Positions 57,230-64,000 of a stretch of 64,000 nucleotides of DNA are shown here, piece after piece. Numbering within the stretch: the stretch's first letter is position 1; each line of letters starts with the position of its first letter. Both the position numbers and the translations under genes were made by a program. Under the pieces are notes generated by a model. The model did not search any database. It had not been told where the DNA came from and saw only the letters and a list, made by a program, of their open reading frames with translations. Origin of the DNA: Ruthenibacterium lactatiformans (lineage in GTDB: Bacteria > Bacillota > Clostridia > Oscillospirales > Ruminococcaceae); contig NZ_JXXK01000007.1 of the NCBI RefSeq assembly GCF_000949455.1, forward strand, positions 73,965-137,964, given 5' to 3'.

Positions 57230-58063
57230 ATGAGCGAAAATTGTACGCACAATTGCGAGACCTGCGGCGAAAACTGCGCCTCGCGCAAAACAAACCCCGC
57301 GGATTTCCGCGAACCGCCCCACGCGCTGAGCAGTATTAAAAAAGTGATCGGCGTCGTCAGCGGCAAGGGCGGCGTCGGCAAGAGCATGACATCCGCCATG
57401 CTGGCCGTGCTGCTGAACCGCCGCGGCTATAAGACCGGCGTGCTGGACGCCGACATCACCGGCCCCAGCATCCCTAAGCTGTTCGGTATCCATGGCCGCG
57501 CCCATGCGGACGAAGTGGGCTGCTATCCCGTACAGAGCCGCACAGGCATCGACGTGATGAGCGTGAACCTGCTGCTGGAGCACGAAAGCGACCCTGTCGT
57601 GTGGCGCGGGCCCATCATTGCGGGCACCGTCAAGCAGTTCTGGCAGGAGGTCATCTGGAAGGATGTGGATTTCCTGTTTGTGGACATGCCCCCGGGCACG
57701 GGCGACGTACCGCTGACGGTGTTCCAGACGCTGCCGGTGGACGGCATCGTCGTAGTGGCCAGCCCGCAGGAGTTGGTGAGCCTGATTGTCGCCAAGGCCG
57801 TGAACATGGCCAATATGATGAACATTCCCGTGCTGGGCCTTGTGGAAAACATGAGCTATGTCCTGTGCCCGGACTGCGGCAAAAAAATCGACGTGTTCGG
57901 CGAGAGCCACGTTGCCGAGACAGCCGCCGAGTTCGGCGTTCCGGTGCTGGCCCGCATCCCCATCGACCCGCAGCTTGCCAGGCAGGCCGATCTCGGTGTG
58001 ATCGAATCCTTTGAGGGCGACATGCTGGACGGCGCGGCTGACGCCATCGAAAAGCTGCTGTAA
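57230..58063 (+). CDS. Mrp/NBP35-family iron-sulphur carrier ATPase
   Basis: P-loop ATPase that carries and transfers Fe-S clusters. The 277 residues start with a Cys-rich segment (Cys5, 9, 12 and 16) like that of Nbp35. The deviant Walker A is GKGGVGKS (residues 45-52). DADITGPSIPKLFG and VDMPPGTGDVPLTVFQ follow, then the cluster-binding CPDC pair at 213-216. I start at ATG 57230, with AAGGAG seven bases upstream; ATG 57224 is too close to that site, and the open frame to 57071 lies in the repeat array. It is followed by mscL after 18 bases. Confidence 0.93.
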   Translation: MSENCTHNCETCGENCASRKTNPADFREPPHALSSIKKVIGVVSGKGGVGKSMTSAMLAVLLNRRGYKTGVLDADITGPSIPKLFGIHGRAHADEVGCYPVQSRTGIDVMSVNLLLEHESDPVVWRGPIIAGTVKQFWQEVIWKDVDFLFVDMPPGTGDVPLTVFQTLPVDGIVVVASPQELVSLIVAKAVNMANMMNIPVLGLVENMSYVLCPDCGKKIDVFGESHVAETAAEFGVPVLARIPIDPQLARQADLGVIESFEGDMLDGAADAIEKLL

Positions 58064-58081
58064 CAGGCAAAGGAGGCAAGC

Positions 58082-58507
58082 ATGAAAAAATTTCTCACCG
58101 AGTTCAAGGAGTTTGCGGTGCGCGGCAACGTCATCGACATGGCTGTCGGCATCGTCATCGGCGGCGCGTTCAGCAAGATCGTGACCGCGCTCGTCAATAT
58201 GGTGATGTCCGTTGTGGGCCTGTTCACCAGCGCGGTGAACCTGAGCGAGCTCGCCGTTACGCTGCAGCGGGCCGGCGAAGAAGCGCCTTACTTTTCCCTG
58301 CCCTACGGCGCTTTTCTGCAGAGCGTGCTGGAATTCATCATTCTGGCGCTGTGCGTGTTCTGCGCGCTGAAGGTCATCAACCGCTTCAAGCGCAAGAAAG
58401 CGGAAGAGGTCGTGGAGGCTGCCGCAGCGGCGGAGCCCTCCAAGGAAGAAACGCTCCTGGCCGAGATCCGCGACCTGCTGAAAGCGCAGGCCGAAACCGG
58501 CAAATGA
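58082..58507 (+). CDS. mscL: Large-conductance mechanosensitive channel
   Basis: Releases solutes during sudden osmotic down-shock. The 141 residues fit MscL: the N-terminal amphipathic helix KKFLTEFKEFAVRGNVIDMAVG, TM1 GIVIGGAFSKIVTALVNMVM with the small-residue constriction, a periplasmic loop of about 25 residues, TM2 SVLEFIILALCVFCALKVI, and a charged C-terminal helix (RFKRKKAEEVVEAAAAAE...LLAEIRDLL). AAAGGAGG precedes ATG 58082. It is co-transcribed with mrp. Confidence 0.96.
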   Translation: MKKFLTEFKEFAVRGNVIDMAVGIVIGGAFSKIVTALVNMVMSVVGLFTSAVNLSELAVTLQRAGEEAPYFSLPYGAFLQSVLEFIILALCVFCALKVINRFKRKKAEEVVEAAAAAEPSKEETLLAEIRDLLKAQAETGK

Positions 58508-58528
58508 GCCTTCTGTTTATAATACGAG

Positions 58529-58566
58529 AAAAAGCGTCCGGAGACTTCATCTTCGGACGCCTTTTT
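58529..58566 (+). terminator. Terminator after mscL
   Basis: Stem GCGTCCG / CGGACGC (58534-58540 / 58554-58560) flanked by AAAAA and a T run. Confidence 0.8.
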
Positions 58567-58625
58567 ATTGCTTTGTAACAAAAAACACCTTAGCGGCCGC
58601 GGGCCGGGGACGGCCCACATGGTCT

Positions 58626-58687
58626 AAAAAATAGTCTGCGGCTATTTTTATACGATTTAATTTTTTCACAAATACCGGCCGCAGACT
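58626..58687 (-). terminator. Terminator of the tryptophan importer operon
   Basis: Minus strand: AGTCTGCGG / CCGCAGACT (58679-58687 / 58633-58641) with a long AT-rich loop, followed by ATTTTTT. Confidence 0.7.
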
Positions 58688-59503
58688 TTACTCCCTGTCG
58701 CTGAGCAGGATGCGGTCGTTGTCCAGCTCTTTGCCCGCGCTCGTACGGAATTTCTCCAGCAGCGCGTCCACCGTCATGCCCGCGCGCTCCTCCCCCGCAA
58801 GGTCCAGCACGATGCGGCCCGCATCCATCATAATGGTGCGGTTGCCAAGCTCCAGCGCGGAGCGGATGTTGTGGGTGATCATCATGCATGTAATGTTGTT
58901 TTCCGCCACGATGCTCCTGGTCAGCTCCAGCACCTTTTCTGCGGTGGAGGGGTCCAGCGCGGCGGTGTGCTCGTCCAGCAAAAGCAGCTTGGGCGTAACA
59001 AGGGTTGCCATCAGCAGCGTCAGCGCCTGGCGCTGTCCGCCGGAAAGCAAGCCCACCGGGCTTTTCAGCCGGTCCTCCAGGCCCAGGCCCAGAGCGGCCA
59101 GCCGCTCGCGGAAATACTCCCTGTCCTTTTTCGACACCGTGCCGAAAGGCGAACGCGTGCGCACAGAGCGCAGATACGCCAGCGCCAGGTTTTCCTCGAT
59201 GGTCATGTGGGGCGCGGTCCCCTTGAGCGGGTCCTGAAACAGACGGCCCAGGTGGTTGGAGCGCTTATATTCCGGCAGGAACGTCATATCCTCTCCGTCC
59301 AGGATAACGCGGCCCTCGTCTACATAGAACACGCCCGCAACAGCGTTGAACAGCGTGGATTTGCCCGCGCCGTTTCCGCCGATGATGGTGACGAAATCTC
59401 CGGAGGCCAGTGTGAGGGAAAGATCCTCCACAGCCTTTTTTTCATTGATCGTGCCCGCGCCGAAGGTCTTGGAGATATGACGCAGTTCCAGCATTTCAGA
59501 CAT
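58688..59503 (-). CDS. trpZ: ABC transporter ATP-binding protein (TrpZ-like)
   Basis: ATPase of the importer, 271 residues. Walker A is GGNGAGKST, the Q-loop is LFQDPLKG, the ABC signature is LSGGQRQAL, Walker B is LLLLDEHTAALDP (His after the catalytic Glu) and the switch His is in MMITHNIRSALELG. The family pairs with PF04392-type binding proteins. ATG 59503 has GGGAGG nine bases upstream and overlaps the permease gene by 8 nt. The name TrpZ rests on the Trp T-box upstream of the operon. Confidence 0.85.
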   Translation of the reverse strand: MSEMLELRHISKTFGAGTINEKKAVEDLSLTLASGDFVTIIGGNGAGKSTLFNAVAGVFYVDEGRVILDGEDMTFLPEYKRSNHLGRLFQDPLKGTAPHMTIEENLALAYLRSVRTRSPFGTVSKKDREYFRERLAALGLGLEDRLKSPVGLLSGGQRQALTLLMATLVTPKLLLLDEHTAALDPSTAEKVLELTRSIVAENNITCMMITHNIRSALELGNRTIMMDAGRIVLDLAGEERAGMTVDALLEKFRTSAGKELDNDRILLSDRE

Positions 59504-60398
59504 TGCGGTTCGCCTCCCTGCGTTTTCTGTAAAAGAGCACCTTGTCCCGGATGGCCGGGTACGAAATAGCCGCCGCCACGATGAGCGCCGAAACCAGCTT
59601 CATGTTTTTTGCGTCGATGTTCACCGCGATGGCCGCCGCCACGATGATGCGGTATACCACAGCGCCCACAGTTGCCGCCAGCACGCCTTTTGCCAGCGCG
59701 TGGGGCCCGCCGCGGCCGAACAGCACCTCGCCGATGATCAGGCTGGCCAGCCCGATGACTACCATGCCCGTACCCAGCGTATTGTCAGCAAATTTCTGAT
59801 ACTGGGCGATGAGCGCACCTGAAAGCGCCACCACGGCGTTGGAAAGGCACAGGCCCACGGTGGTGGTGAACGCCGGGTTGATGGACGATGCGGACACCAT
59901 GTCCCGGTTGTCGCCCGTGGCCCGCAGAGACAGGCCCAGCTGCGTGCGCAGAAACAGCACCAGCAGCACGCACAGCACGGCGGTGATGGCCGCGGCCTGC
60001 AGCAGGCTTCCGAAGCCGCCCGGCATGGCCTCGGCGGCCGTAAAGATAGTCTTTTCCTTAAAGAAATTGATATTCGGCTTTCCCATCACCATCAGGTTGA
60101 CGGAATACAGCGCCGTCATGGTGATGATACCCGCCAGAATAGGCTGCACGCCCAGCTTCGTCTGCAAAAGCGCGGTGACAAACCCCGCCAGTGCGCCGCA
60201 GAAAAATGCCAGCACCACGCCCAGCAGCGGCTGGCCCTGCACAGTAAACACAGCCGATACAGCCGCGCCCAGCGTGAAGGTGCCGTCAGTGGTGAGGTCC
60301 GCGATGTCCAGCGTACGGAACGAGATATACAGGCCCAGCGCGACAAGGGCATAAATAAAGCCCTGCTCCACGGCGCCCTGCAAAACAAGCAAGCTCAT
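59496..60398 (-). CDS. trpY: ABC transporter permease (TrpY-like, branched-chain-permease superfamily)
   Basis: Membrane subunit of 300 residues with about eight to nine helices. It begins MSLLVLQGAVEQGFIYALVALGLYISFRTLDIADLT, which with DGTFTLGAAVSAV is characteristic of permeases partnering PF04392 binding proteins. The conserved LSLRATGDNRDMVSASSIN loop is the likely ATPase contact. I start at ATG 60398 with AGGGGAAA upstream; the longer frame is not needed. Paired hairpins in the 126-base gap upstream (60399-60524) have no T run on this strand and may protect the mRNA. Confidence 0.87.
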   Translation of the reverse strand: MSLLVLQGAVEQGFIYALVALGLYISFRTLDIADLTTDGTFTLGAAVSAVFTVQGQPLLGVVLAFFCGALAGFVTALLQTKLGVQPILAGIITMTALYSVNLMVMGKPNINFFKEKTIFTAAEAMPGGFGSLLQAAAITAVLCVLLVLFLRTQLGLSLRATGDNRDMVSASSINPAFTTTVGLCLSNAVVALSGALIAQYQKFADNTLGTGMVVIGLASLIIGEVLFGRGGPHALAKGVLAATVGAVVYRIIVAAAIAVNIDAKNMKLVSALIVAAAISYPAIRDKVLFYRKRREANRNV

Positions 60399-60524
60399 GG
60401 TCGTTTCCCCTTTTGTATGTATTTTCCGGAACAAGGCGGCGCGGAGCGGCATTTAAAGGCCGCTCCGTTCCGCCGCGGGCCGCAGCGCGGCCCGTTTTTT
60501 CAATTGCAGCATATTCAGCGAGTG

Positions 60525-61541
60525 TCACTGCACGTACCGGCTCACATCCACACCCAGCGCAGCCGCGGTATCCCCGTTGACCACGACGGAGGACTCATTC
60601 ACCAGCTCCACCGGGATATCCGCGATGGGCGTGCCCTCCAGCACTCTGCACACCATGTCTGCCGTCTGGCCGCCCAGCACGGTATAATTGATGCCCACAG
60701 TGGCAAGGCCGCCGTCCCGCACCATGCTGTCCGCAGTGGGATACACCGGAAGCCCTGCCGCAATAGCCTCCTGCGCCAGCACGGGCAGCGCGCTGGCCAC
60801 CGTGTTGTCGTTGGGGATGAACAGCGCGTCCACGCCCTTTGCAATGACGCCCCGCGCGGCCTGCTGCACCTCGCCCGAGGATGCGACCGTCACTTCCTCA
60901 TAGGCGAGGCCCCGCGCATCCAGAAAGGCCTTTGCTTTTTCAATGATGGACTGGCTGTTGACCTCGCCTTCATTGTATATAAAGCCGTAGGTCCCGATGC
61001 CGGGCGTCAGCTCGTCCGCCAAAGCGAATATTTTTGCGACATCAATGCCGTTGGAAACACCCGTGATATTGCCCGTCGTCCGGTCAAAAGCATCCACCAG
61101 TCCGGCCGCGACAGGGTCAGCCACCGCGCTGAACACAATGGGCACATCCTGCGCTGCCGCAGCCGCGCCCTGGGCCGCACCCGTAGCAATGGGCACGATC
61201 ACATCAACGCCCTGTGCGGCAAACTGCTCCGCGATGGTGCGGATGGCTGTGGGATCTCCCTGTGCGTTTTTATAAACGACCTCCACCGTATAGCCGCCCG
61301 CAGCCGCGCCCCGGGCAAGGCCCGCCTCAACGGCCTCCCGGATCTCGTCCAGAGAGGTGTGTTCCATCTGCTGGAGGATGCCCACGGTATAGGCCTTTCC
61401 GGCCTGCATACCGGAATCCGCACCAGAAGAGGGCTTCGCCGTGTAGGAAACGGATATACCGGAGGAAGCCCCGCCCGCGCAGCCTGCCAGAGGCAGGCAC
61501 AGCACAAGGGTGAGCAGTGCGGCGCATATTCTGTTTTTCAT
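60525..61541 (-). CDS. ABC transporter substrate-binding lipoprotein (TrpX-like), second copy
   Basis: A 338-residue PF04392-type binding lipoprotein. The signal peptide MKNRICAALLTLVLCLP ends in lipobox LAGC (Cys21). The mature part (VGILQQMEHTSLDEIREAVEAGLA, KNAQGDPTAIRTIAEQFAAQGVDVIVPIAT, VFSAVADPVAAGLV) is closely parallel to the upstream copy along its whole length, so the two arose by tandem duplication. I start at ATG 61541 with AAAGGGA upstream. It lies 25 bases after the first copy. Whether both bind tryptophan, or one has drifted, cannot be read from the sequence. Confidence 0.88.
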   Translation of the reverse strand: MKNRICAALLTLVLCLPLAGCAGGASSGISVSYTAKPSSGADSGMQAGKAYTVGILQQMEHTSLDEIREAVEAGLARGAAAGGYTVEVVYKNAQGDPTAIRTIAEQFAAQGVDVIVPIATGAAQGAAAAAQDVPIVFSAVADPVAAGLVDAFDRTTGNITGVSNGIDVAKIFALADELTPGIGTYGFIYNEGEVNSQSIIEKAKAFLDARGLAYEEVTVASSGEVQQAARGVIAKGVDALFIPNDNTVASALPVLAQEAIAAGLPVYPTADSMVRDGGLATVGINYTVLGGQTADMVCRVLEGTPIADIPVELVNESSVVVNGDTAAALGVDVSRYVQ

Positions 61542-61566
61542 TGCAGTGTCCCTTTCCGCGTGCAGC

Positions 61567-62589
61567 TTACCGGGCGTACTTGCTGACGTCCACGCCGATG
61601 GCGGCGGCGGTCTCTTCATTCACCACAACGGCGTTCTCCTTTAATACCTCCACAGGCACTTCGCAGACGGGCGTGCCCGTCAGGACCTTCAGCAGCATGT
61701 CGGCCGTCTGGGTGCCCAGGTTGGTGTAGTTGACGCCCACGGTGGCAAGGCCGCCGTCGTTCACCATGCTGTCGGCCGCCACATACACGGGCTTTCCGGC
61801 CTTGATGGCCTCGTCCGCCAGCACACCCATGGCGCTGGCCACCGTGTTGTCGATGGGCGCAAAGATTGCGTCGCATTTGGAAAGCAGCGTCTGTGCCGCT
61901 GTCTGCACGTCTCCGGTGCTGGCAACGCTGGCCTCGGTGTAGCTGATGCCCTGGGCGTCCAGATAGGCCTTTGTCTCGTCGATTACGGAAACGCTGTTCA
62001 CCTCGCCGGTGTTGTAGATGAGGCCGAAGCTCTCGGCGTCGGGCGTAAGCTCGGCGGCAAGCTCGAAGATTTTTTCAACGGGGATCGCGTCGGAGGTACC
62101 CGTGATGTTTCCCTCGGGCGCCTCCAGGTTTTCCACAAGACCTGCGGCGGCAGGGTCCGTCACGGCGCTGAAGATCACGGGAATATCGGTGCCGGCCACC
62201 GCGGTGGCCGCGCCCTGCGCGGCCGGAGTTGCGATAGCCACAATGGCGTCCACCTTGTTGCCCACAAACTGCTGGCAGATGGTGTTGATGGTGCTGGTGT
62301 CACCCTGGGCGTTCTGGTAATCGACATTCACTTTTACGCCGTATTCCGCCCCTTTGGCCTCCAGCCCGGCTTCGATGGCCGTGCGGATCTCGTCCAGAGA
62401 AGCGTGCTCCATCAGCTGGATCAGCCCGATGTTGACTTCTTTCAGCGAAGCTCCGGAAACGGAACCGGAACCGGACGCGGAGGCCGCAGCCGGGACAGAA
62501 CCGGAGGAGGACGAACCGCCGCAGGCGGTGAGCGCGCCAAGCGCGAAAACGGCGGACAGGGCAAGTGCTGCAAGCTTCTTCATTTTCAT
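61567..62589 (-). CDS. trpX: ABC transporter substrate-binding lipoprotein (TrpX-like), first copy
   Basis: A 340-residue binding lipoprotein. Signal peptide KKLAALALSAVFALGA, lipobox LTAC with Cys23, then a Gly/Ser linker. The PF04392 core reads VNIGLIQLMEHASLDEIRTAI, DYQNAQGDTSTINTICQQF, VIFSAVTDPAAAGLVEN and NTVASAMGVLADEA. I start at ATG 62589, with AAAGAGG nine bases upstream. It is the first gene after the T-box leader with a UGG specifier and the Trp-containing leader peptide, which is the basis for calling it a tryptophan-binding protein. Confidence 0.88.
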   Translation of the reverse strand: MKMKKLAALALSAVFALGALTACGGSSSSGSVPAAASASGSGSVSGASLKEVNIGLIQLMEHASLDEIRTAIEAGLEAKGAEYGVKVNVDYQNAQGDTSTINTICQQFVGNKVDAIVAIATPAAQGAATAVAGTDIPVIFSAVTDPAAAGLVENLEAPEGNITGTSDAIPVEKIFELAAELTPDAESFGLIYNTGEVNSVSVIDETKAYLDAQGISYTEASVASTGDVQTAAQTLLSKCDAIFAPIDNTVASAMGVLADEAIKAGKPVYVAADSMVNDGGLATVGVNYTNLGTQTADMLLKVLTGTPVCEVPVEVLKENAVVVNEETAAAIGVDVSKYAR

Positions 62590-62621
62590 GGTCAAAAACC
62601 TCTTTCAAAATTCAGTTTGAG

Positions 62622-62640
62622 CGGCGCGGACGCGTCGCCG
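62622..62640 (-). other. GC-rich hairpin between the leader peptide and trpX
   Basis: CGGCG/CGCCG stem just upstream of the trpX ribosome binding site (62599-62606). The CGCCG arm can instead pair, as part of GCCGCT (62620-62625), with AGCGGC in the leader-peptide codons (62684-62689). The two foldings are mutually exclusive. Confidence 0.5.
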
Positions 62641-62666
62641 GGCATACGGGCGTACAAGGCTTCGTT

Positions 62667-62726
62667 TCACCATCGCCATCGCAGCCGCTGGGTGTGTTTT
62701 GAAAGCAGATTCGGTTTTTTCTTCAT
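62667..62726 (-). CDS. Tryptophan-rich leader peptide upstream of trpX
   Basis: A 19-codon frame reading MKKKPNLLSKHTQRLRWRW with two UGG codons in its last three sense codons. AGGAGGGG lies seven bases before the ATG, one of the best ribosome binding sites in the window, although the product is too small to be an enzyme. It lies between the T-box terminator and trpX. The layout matches leader peptides whose stalled translation at Trp codons controls a downstream gene, such as the one before rtpA (anti-TRAP) in B. subtilis, which also sits behind a Trp T-box. Function is inferred from layout. Confidence 0.7.
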   Translation of the reverse strand: MKKKPNLLSKHTQRLRWRW

Positions 62727-62757
62727 TGGGAACCCCTCCTGCGCCGGGCCGGCGCAA

Positions 62758-62800
62758 ATAAAAAAGCGCCTGCCCTTGCTGTTCACAAGGACAGGCGCTG
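62758..62800 (-). terminator. T-box-controlled terminator
   Basis: Long GC stem (AGCGCCTG...CAGGCGCT) with a T6 run on the minus strand, competing with the antiterminator that contains the T-box sequence. Confidence 0.85.
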
Positions 62801-63030
62801 AAACTGCACCTGCGGTACCACCTTGATTGCCGCTCAAACAGCGGCCGCCTCTGCGAAGATGCCAACACATCCTCTGCCCTGTAACGCGAGCACGCGTCAG
62901 AAGCTACTGGGCTTTGCGCCTTTCACCCTGCCCTCGGCGGTCCATTTGCCGTTCCGCTTCCGGCCCCACTTCCAGCAACGGGGGCTCTCTTTGCGTGCGC
63001 TTACGGCTTTATCTCCGCTTCATCGGTTTG
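62758..63030 (-). ncRNA. T-box riboswitch, tryptophan (UGG) specifier
   Basis: Minus-strand leader of about 270 nt that senses uncharged tRNA. The T-box core AAGGTGGTACCGC lies at 62812-62824 (reverse complement), directly before a terminator stem (about 62766-62800) ending in TTTTTTA. Stem I shows AGAGAG and a GCTGGAAG terminal-loop motif. The specifier position reads AAATGGACC, with UGG at 62942-62944 followed by A, as specifier codons are. Low charged tRNA-Trp would permit readthrough into the leader peptide and trpX. The importer identity (tryptophan) follows from this. Confidence 0.9.
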
Positions 63031-63035
63031 GTAGT

Positions 63036-63064
63036 ATTAAACACCAAACCGGCAAAAATGTCAA
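63036..63064 (-). promoter_or_regulatory. Promoter of the T-box-trpX operon
   Basis: Minus strand: -35 TTGACA (63059-63064), 17-bp spacer, -10 TTTAAT (63036-63041). Start near 63029. Confidence 0.8.
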
Positions 63065-63118
63065 GCGGTTTCCGCAAAATTTTTTTAAAACATTTTAACG
63101 CGATAAAGCGGCGCCGCT

Positions 63119-63517
63119 CTAAACATAATACGAGTTAGGTTTTGTGAGCAGAACGATAAGGTCGACAAACCATCCGATCCCAAAAAGGCCCAACGTAAAC
63201 AGATAAAGTACGCCCATCCCGACCTTTCCCTCGTAAAATTTGTGCGCGCCAAAGTAACCCAAAAGCAGACACAGAACAAACGCCGTCCATTTGTTTTTTG
63301 CCCTTGCCCCTACACCGGCAACCACTGCCGCCGCTGTATTGGTGTTCATATTGGTATTCTGAATAACGACCTGCGGCTGTGCCGCGCCGGCCAGCTCCTC
63401 CACCTGCCTGCCGCAATGCGTACACATTACCGCATCCTGAGGGATCGTACCGCCGCAGTGCTTGCAAAACTTTGTTTTGGCCTGCGTCTGTCCAGACGTA
63501 TTTGCTTCTACTTCCAT
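63119..63517 (-). CDS. TM2-domain protein with N-terminal zinc ribbon
   Basis: A 132-residue membrane protein. The zinc ribbon is CKHCGGTIPQDAVMCTHCG (two CxxC pairs), a polar linker follows, and then the TM2 domain: KNKWTAFVLCLLLGYFGAHKFYEGKVGMGVLYLFTLGLFGIGWFVDLIVLL, with the conserved G-x-F-G-x-H-x-F-Y turn between two helices. The function is unknown. I start at ATG 63517 with AGGAGG eight bases upstream. It is divergent from the small repressor gene, and its promoter is covered by the candidate operators. Confidence 0.9.
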   Translation of the reverse strand: MEVEANTSGQTQAKTKFCKHCGGTIPQDAVMCTHCGRQVEELAGAAQPQVVIQNTNMNTNTAAAVVAGVGARAKNKWTAFVLCLLLGYFGAHKFYEGKVGMGVLYLFTLGLFGIGWFVDLIVLLTKPNSYYV

Positions 63518-63546
63518 TTTCAATGCCTCCTCCAGTGTTTGCCCTT

Positions 63547-63575
63547 GTTTTACACCACATGTAGTGTACAGTCAA
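63547..63575 (-). promoter_or_regulatory. Promoter of the TM2 gene
   Basis: Minus strand: -35 TTGACT (63570-63575), 17-bp spacer, -10 TAAAAC (63547-63552). Confidence 0.65.
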
Positions 63576-63593
63576 TACACTTAATCAGGTGTA
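63551..63593. promoter_or_regulatory. Two operators TACAC-N8-GTGTA between the TM2 and repressor genes
   Basis: Identical half-sites and spacing at 63551-63568 and 63576-63593, centres 25 bp apart. They cover the TM2 promoter and the region upstream of the repressor gene. Probable targets of the adjacent Cro/CI-type protein. Confidence 0.7.
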
Positions 63594-63620
63594 GCCTAAA
63601 ATGGGCGCGGAGGTGTTTGC

Positions 63621-63827
63621 GTGAAAACTTATGTAGACATCATACGCGAGCTTCGGGAAGACCGGGATTTGACCCAAAAAGAGGTAGCCCAATACCTCGG
63701 CACAACGCAACAGGTATATTCCCGTTATGAAAACGGGGAAAACGAGTTGCCCGTCCGTCACCTGATTGCCCTGTGCCGCTATTATCATGTCAGCGCCGAC
63801 TATCTTCTCGGGCTGGAGCCGTTCTGA
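63621..63827 (+). CDS. Small Cro/CI-type helix-turn-helix regulator
   Basis: A 68-residue protein consisting of one HTH_3 domain: IIRELREDRDLTQKEVAQYLGTTQQVYSRYENGENELPVRHLIALCRYYHVSADYLLGL. The start is GTG 63621, with GGAGG seven bases upstream. It is divergent from the TM2 gene, and the duplicated TACAC-N8-GTGTA sites in between suggest that it represses both. No phage or plasmid genes are nearby, so it is a chromosomal regulator rather than a phage remnant as far as this window shows. Confidence 0.9.
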   Translation: MKTYVDIIRELREDRDLTQKEVAQYLGTTQQVYSRYENGENELPVRHLIALCRYYHVSADYLLGLEPF

Positions 63828-63840
63828 GCGTGCGCTGTGC

Positions 63841-63888
63841 AAGCGGGCCGCGCCGCATTCTTTTTCAGAATGCGGCGCGGCCCGCTTC
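63841..63888. terminator. Terminator between the small repressor gene and the minus-strand gene
   Basis: About 21-bp perfect GC-rich inverted repeat with a TTTTC loop; flanks allow use in both directions. Confidence 0.8.
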
Positions 63889-63897
63889 TATTTGAAT

Positions 63898-64000
63898 TCA
63901 GCGTACACGCAGGCTTTCCCGGTAAGCCGCCGGGCCGCTCTCGTACAGGTTTTCGCCCCGGCTGTCGATGACGACCGTCAGCGGCATATCCCGCACGCAC
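63898..64000 (-). CDS. C-terminal end of a gene entering from the right, possibly an Fe-S hydro-lyase (fumarase-type) beta subunit
   Basis: Only the last 34 codons are inside. They end MPLTVVIDSRGENLYESGPAAYRESLRVR before TGA at 63898-63900. The MP-x-x-V-x-ID-x-x-G-x-x-LY pattern is reminiscent of the C-terminus of class I fumarase/tartrate dehydratase beta subunits, but this is too short to be sure. The frame is favoured over the other open frame because it ends in a plausible stop just before the strong terminator. Confidence 0.4.
   Translation of the reverse strand, partial: CVRDMPLTVVIDSRGENLYESGPAAYRESLRVR

Noticed and set aside
63621..63827. Prophage remnant signalled by a Cro/CI-type repressor
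   Set aside because: No integrase, structural or lysis genes are nearby; the paired gene is a TM2 membrane protein with a normal promoter.

Overview
The window comes from a GC-rich, low-oxygen member of the Bacillota, most likely a gut clostridium of the Oscillospirales type. The clues are AGGAGG ribosome binding sites almost everywhere, frequent TTG/GTG starts, pyruvate phosphate dikinase, a desulfoferrodoxin-type superoxide reductase, a T-box leader, an ECF vitamin transporter component and several lipoprotein-dependent sugar ABC importers. Species placement is inference. There are no rRNA genes, recognisable tRNA genes, CRISPR arrays, phage genes or transposases.

Layout. 1-4.5 kb: the start of prs, a GlmU acetyltransferase lacking its uridylyltransferase half, and ppdK. 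4.5-10.8 kb: a double-GntR regulator divergent from a c-di-GMP phosphorelay (REC-HD-GYP-GGDEF, Hpt, hybrid kinase). 10.8-23.8 kb: a cell-wall (MurNAc/GlcNAc) recycling locus with NamZ, NagZ, a MurK-like kinase, AnmK, a MurR-like RpiR regulator, MurQ, an ABC importer, a beta-lactamase-fold hydrolase and two GNATs. 24-33 kb: superoxide reductase, a fused P-loop kinase, an ECF S component, a HAD phosphatase, MutY, an Lrp regulator, a candidate sRNA and HflX. 33.6-39.5 kb: proBA and a two-component system. 39.5-43.6 kb: bioY-birA under a BirA operator, then DUF1361, metallo-hydrolase and MgtC genes. 43.7-52.3 kb: a GntR-controlled glycan uptake locus (ABC importer, BadF-type kinase, two SIS proteins, a DUF6259 glycosidase). 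52.4-58.5 kb: a flippase with a frameshift, DUF1622, punA, HD, CmpB-like, Mrp and MscL genes. 58.7-63.1 kb: a tryptophan ABC importer behind a Trp T-box. 63.1-64 kb: a TM2 protein, a small repressor and the end of a probable Fe-S hydro-lyase.

Two features stand out. First, three arrays (26.6, 33.2 and 56.6 kb) consist of a structured repeat. One unit type has an exact 141-bp period and folds into a four-way cloverleaf whose helices keep pairing through compensatory changes between two subfamilies; a second, 116-bp unit type alternates with it. Second, the tryptophan importer has a T-box with a UGG specifier followed by a separate 19-residue leader peptide ending Arg-Trp-Arg-Trp. That layout resembles the two-level tryptophan sensing of the B. 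subtilis anti-TRAP operon.

Two otherwise normal genes (a sugar permease and the flippase) carry frameshifts in simple-sequence tracts. These are either real mutations or switches, or assembly errors. Many start codons here are set from ribosome binding sites rather than from the longest reading frame.
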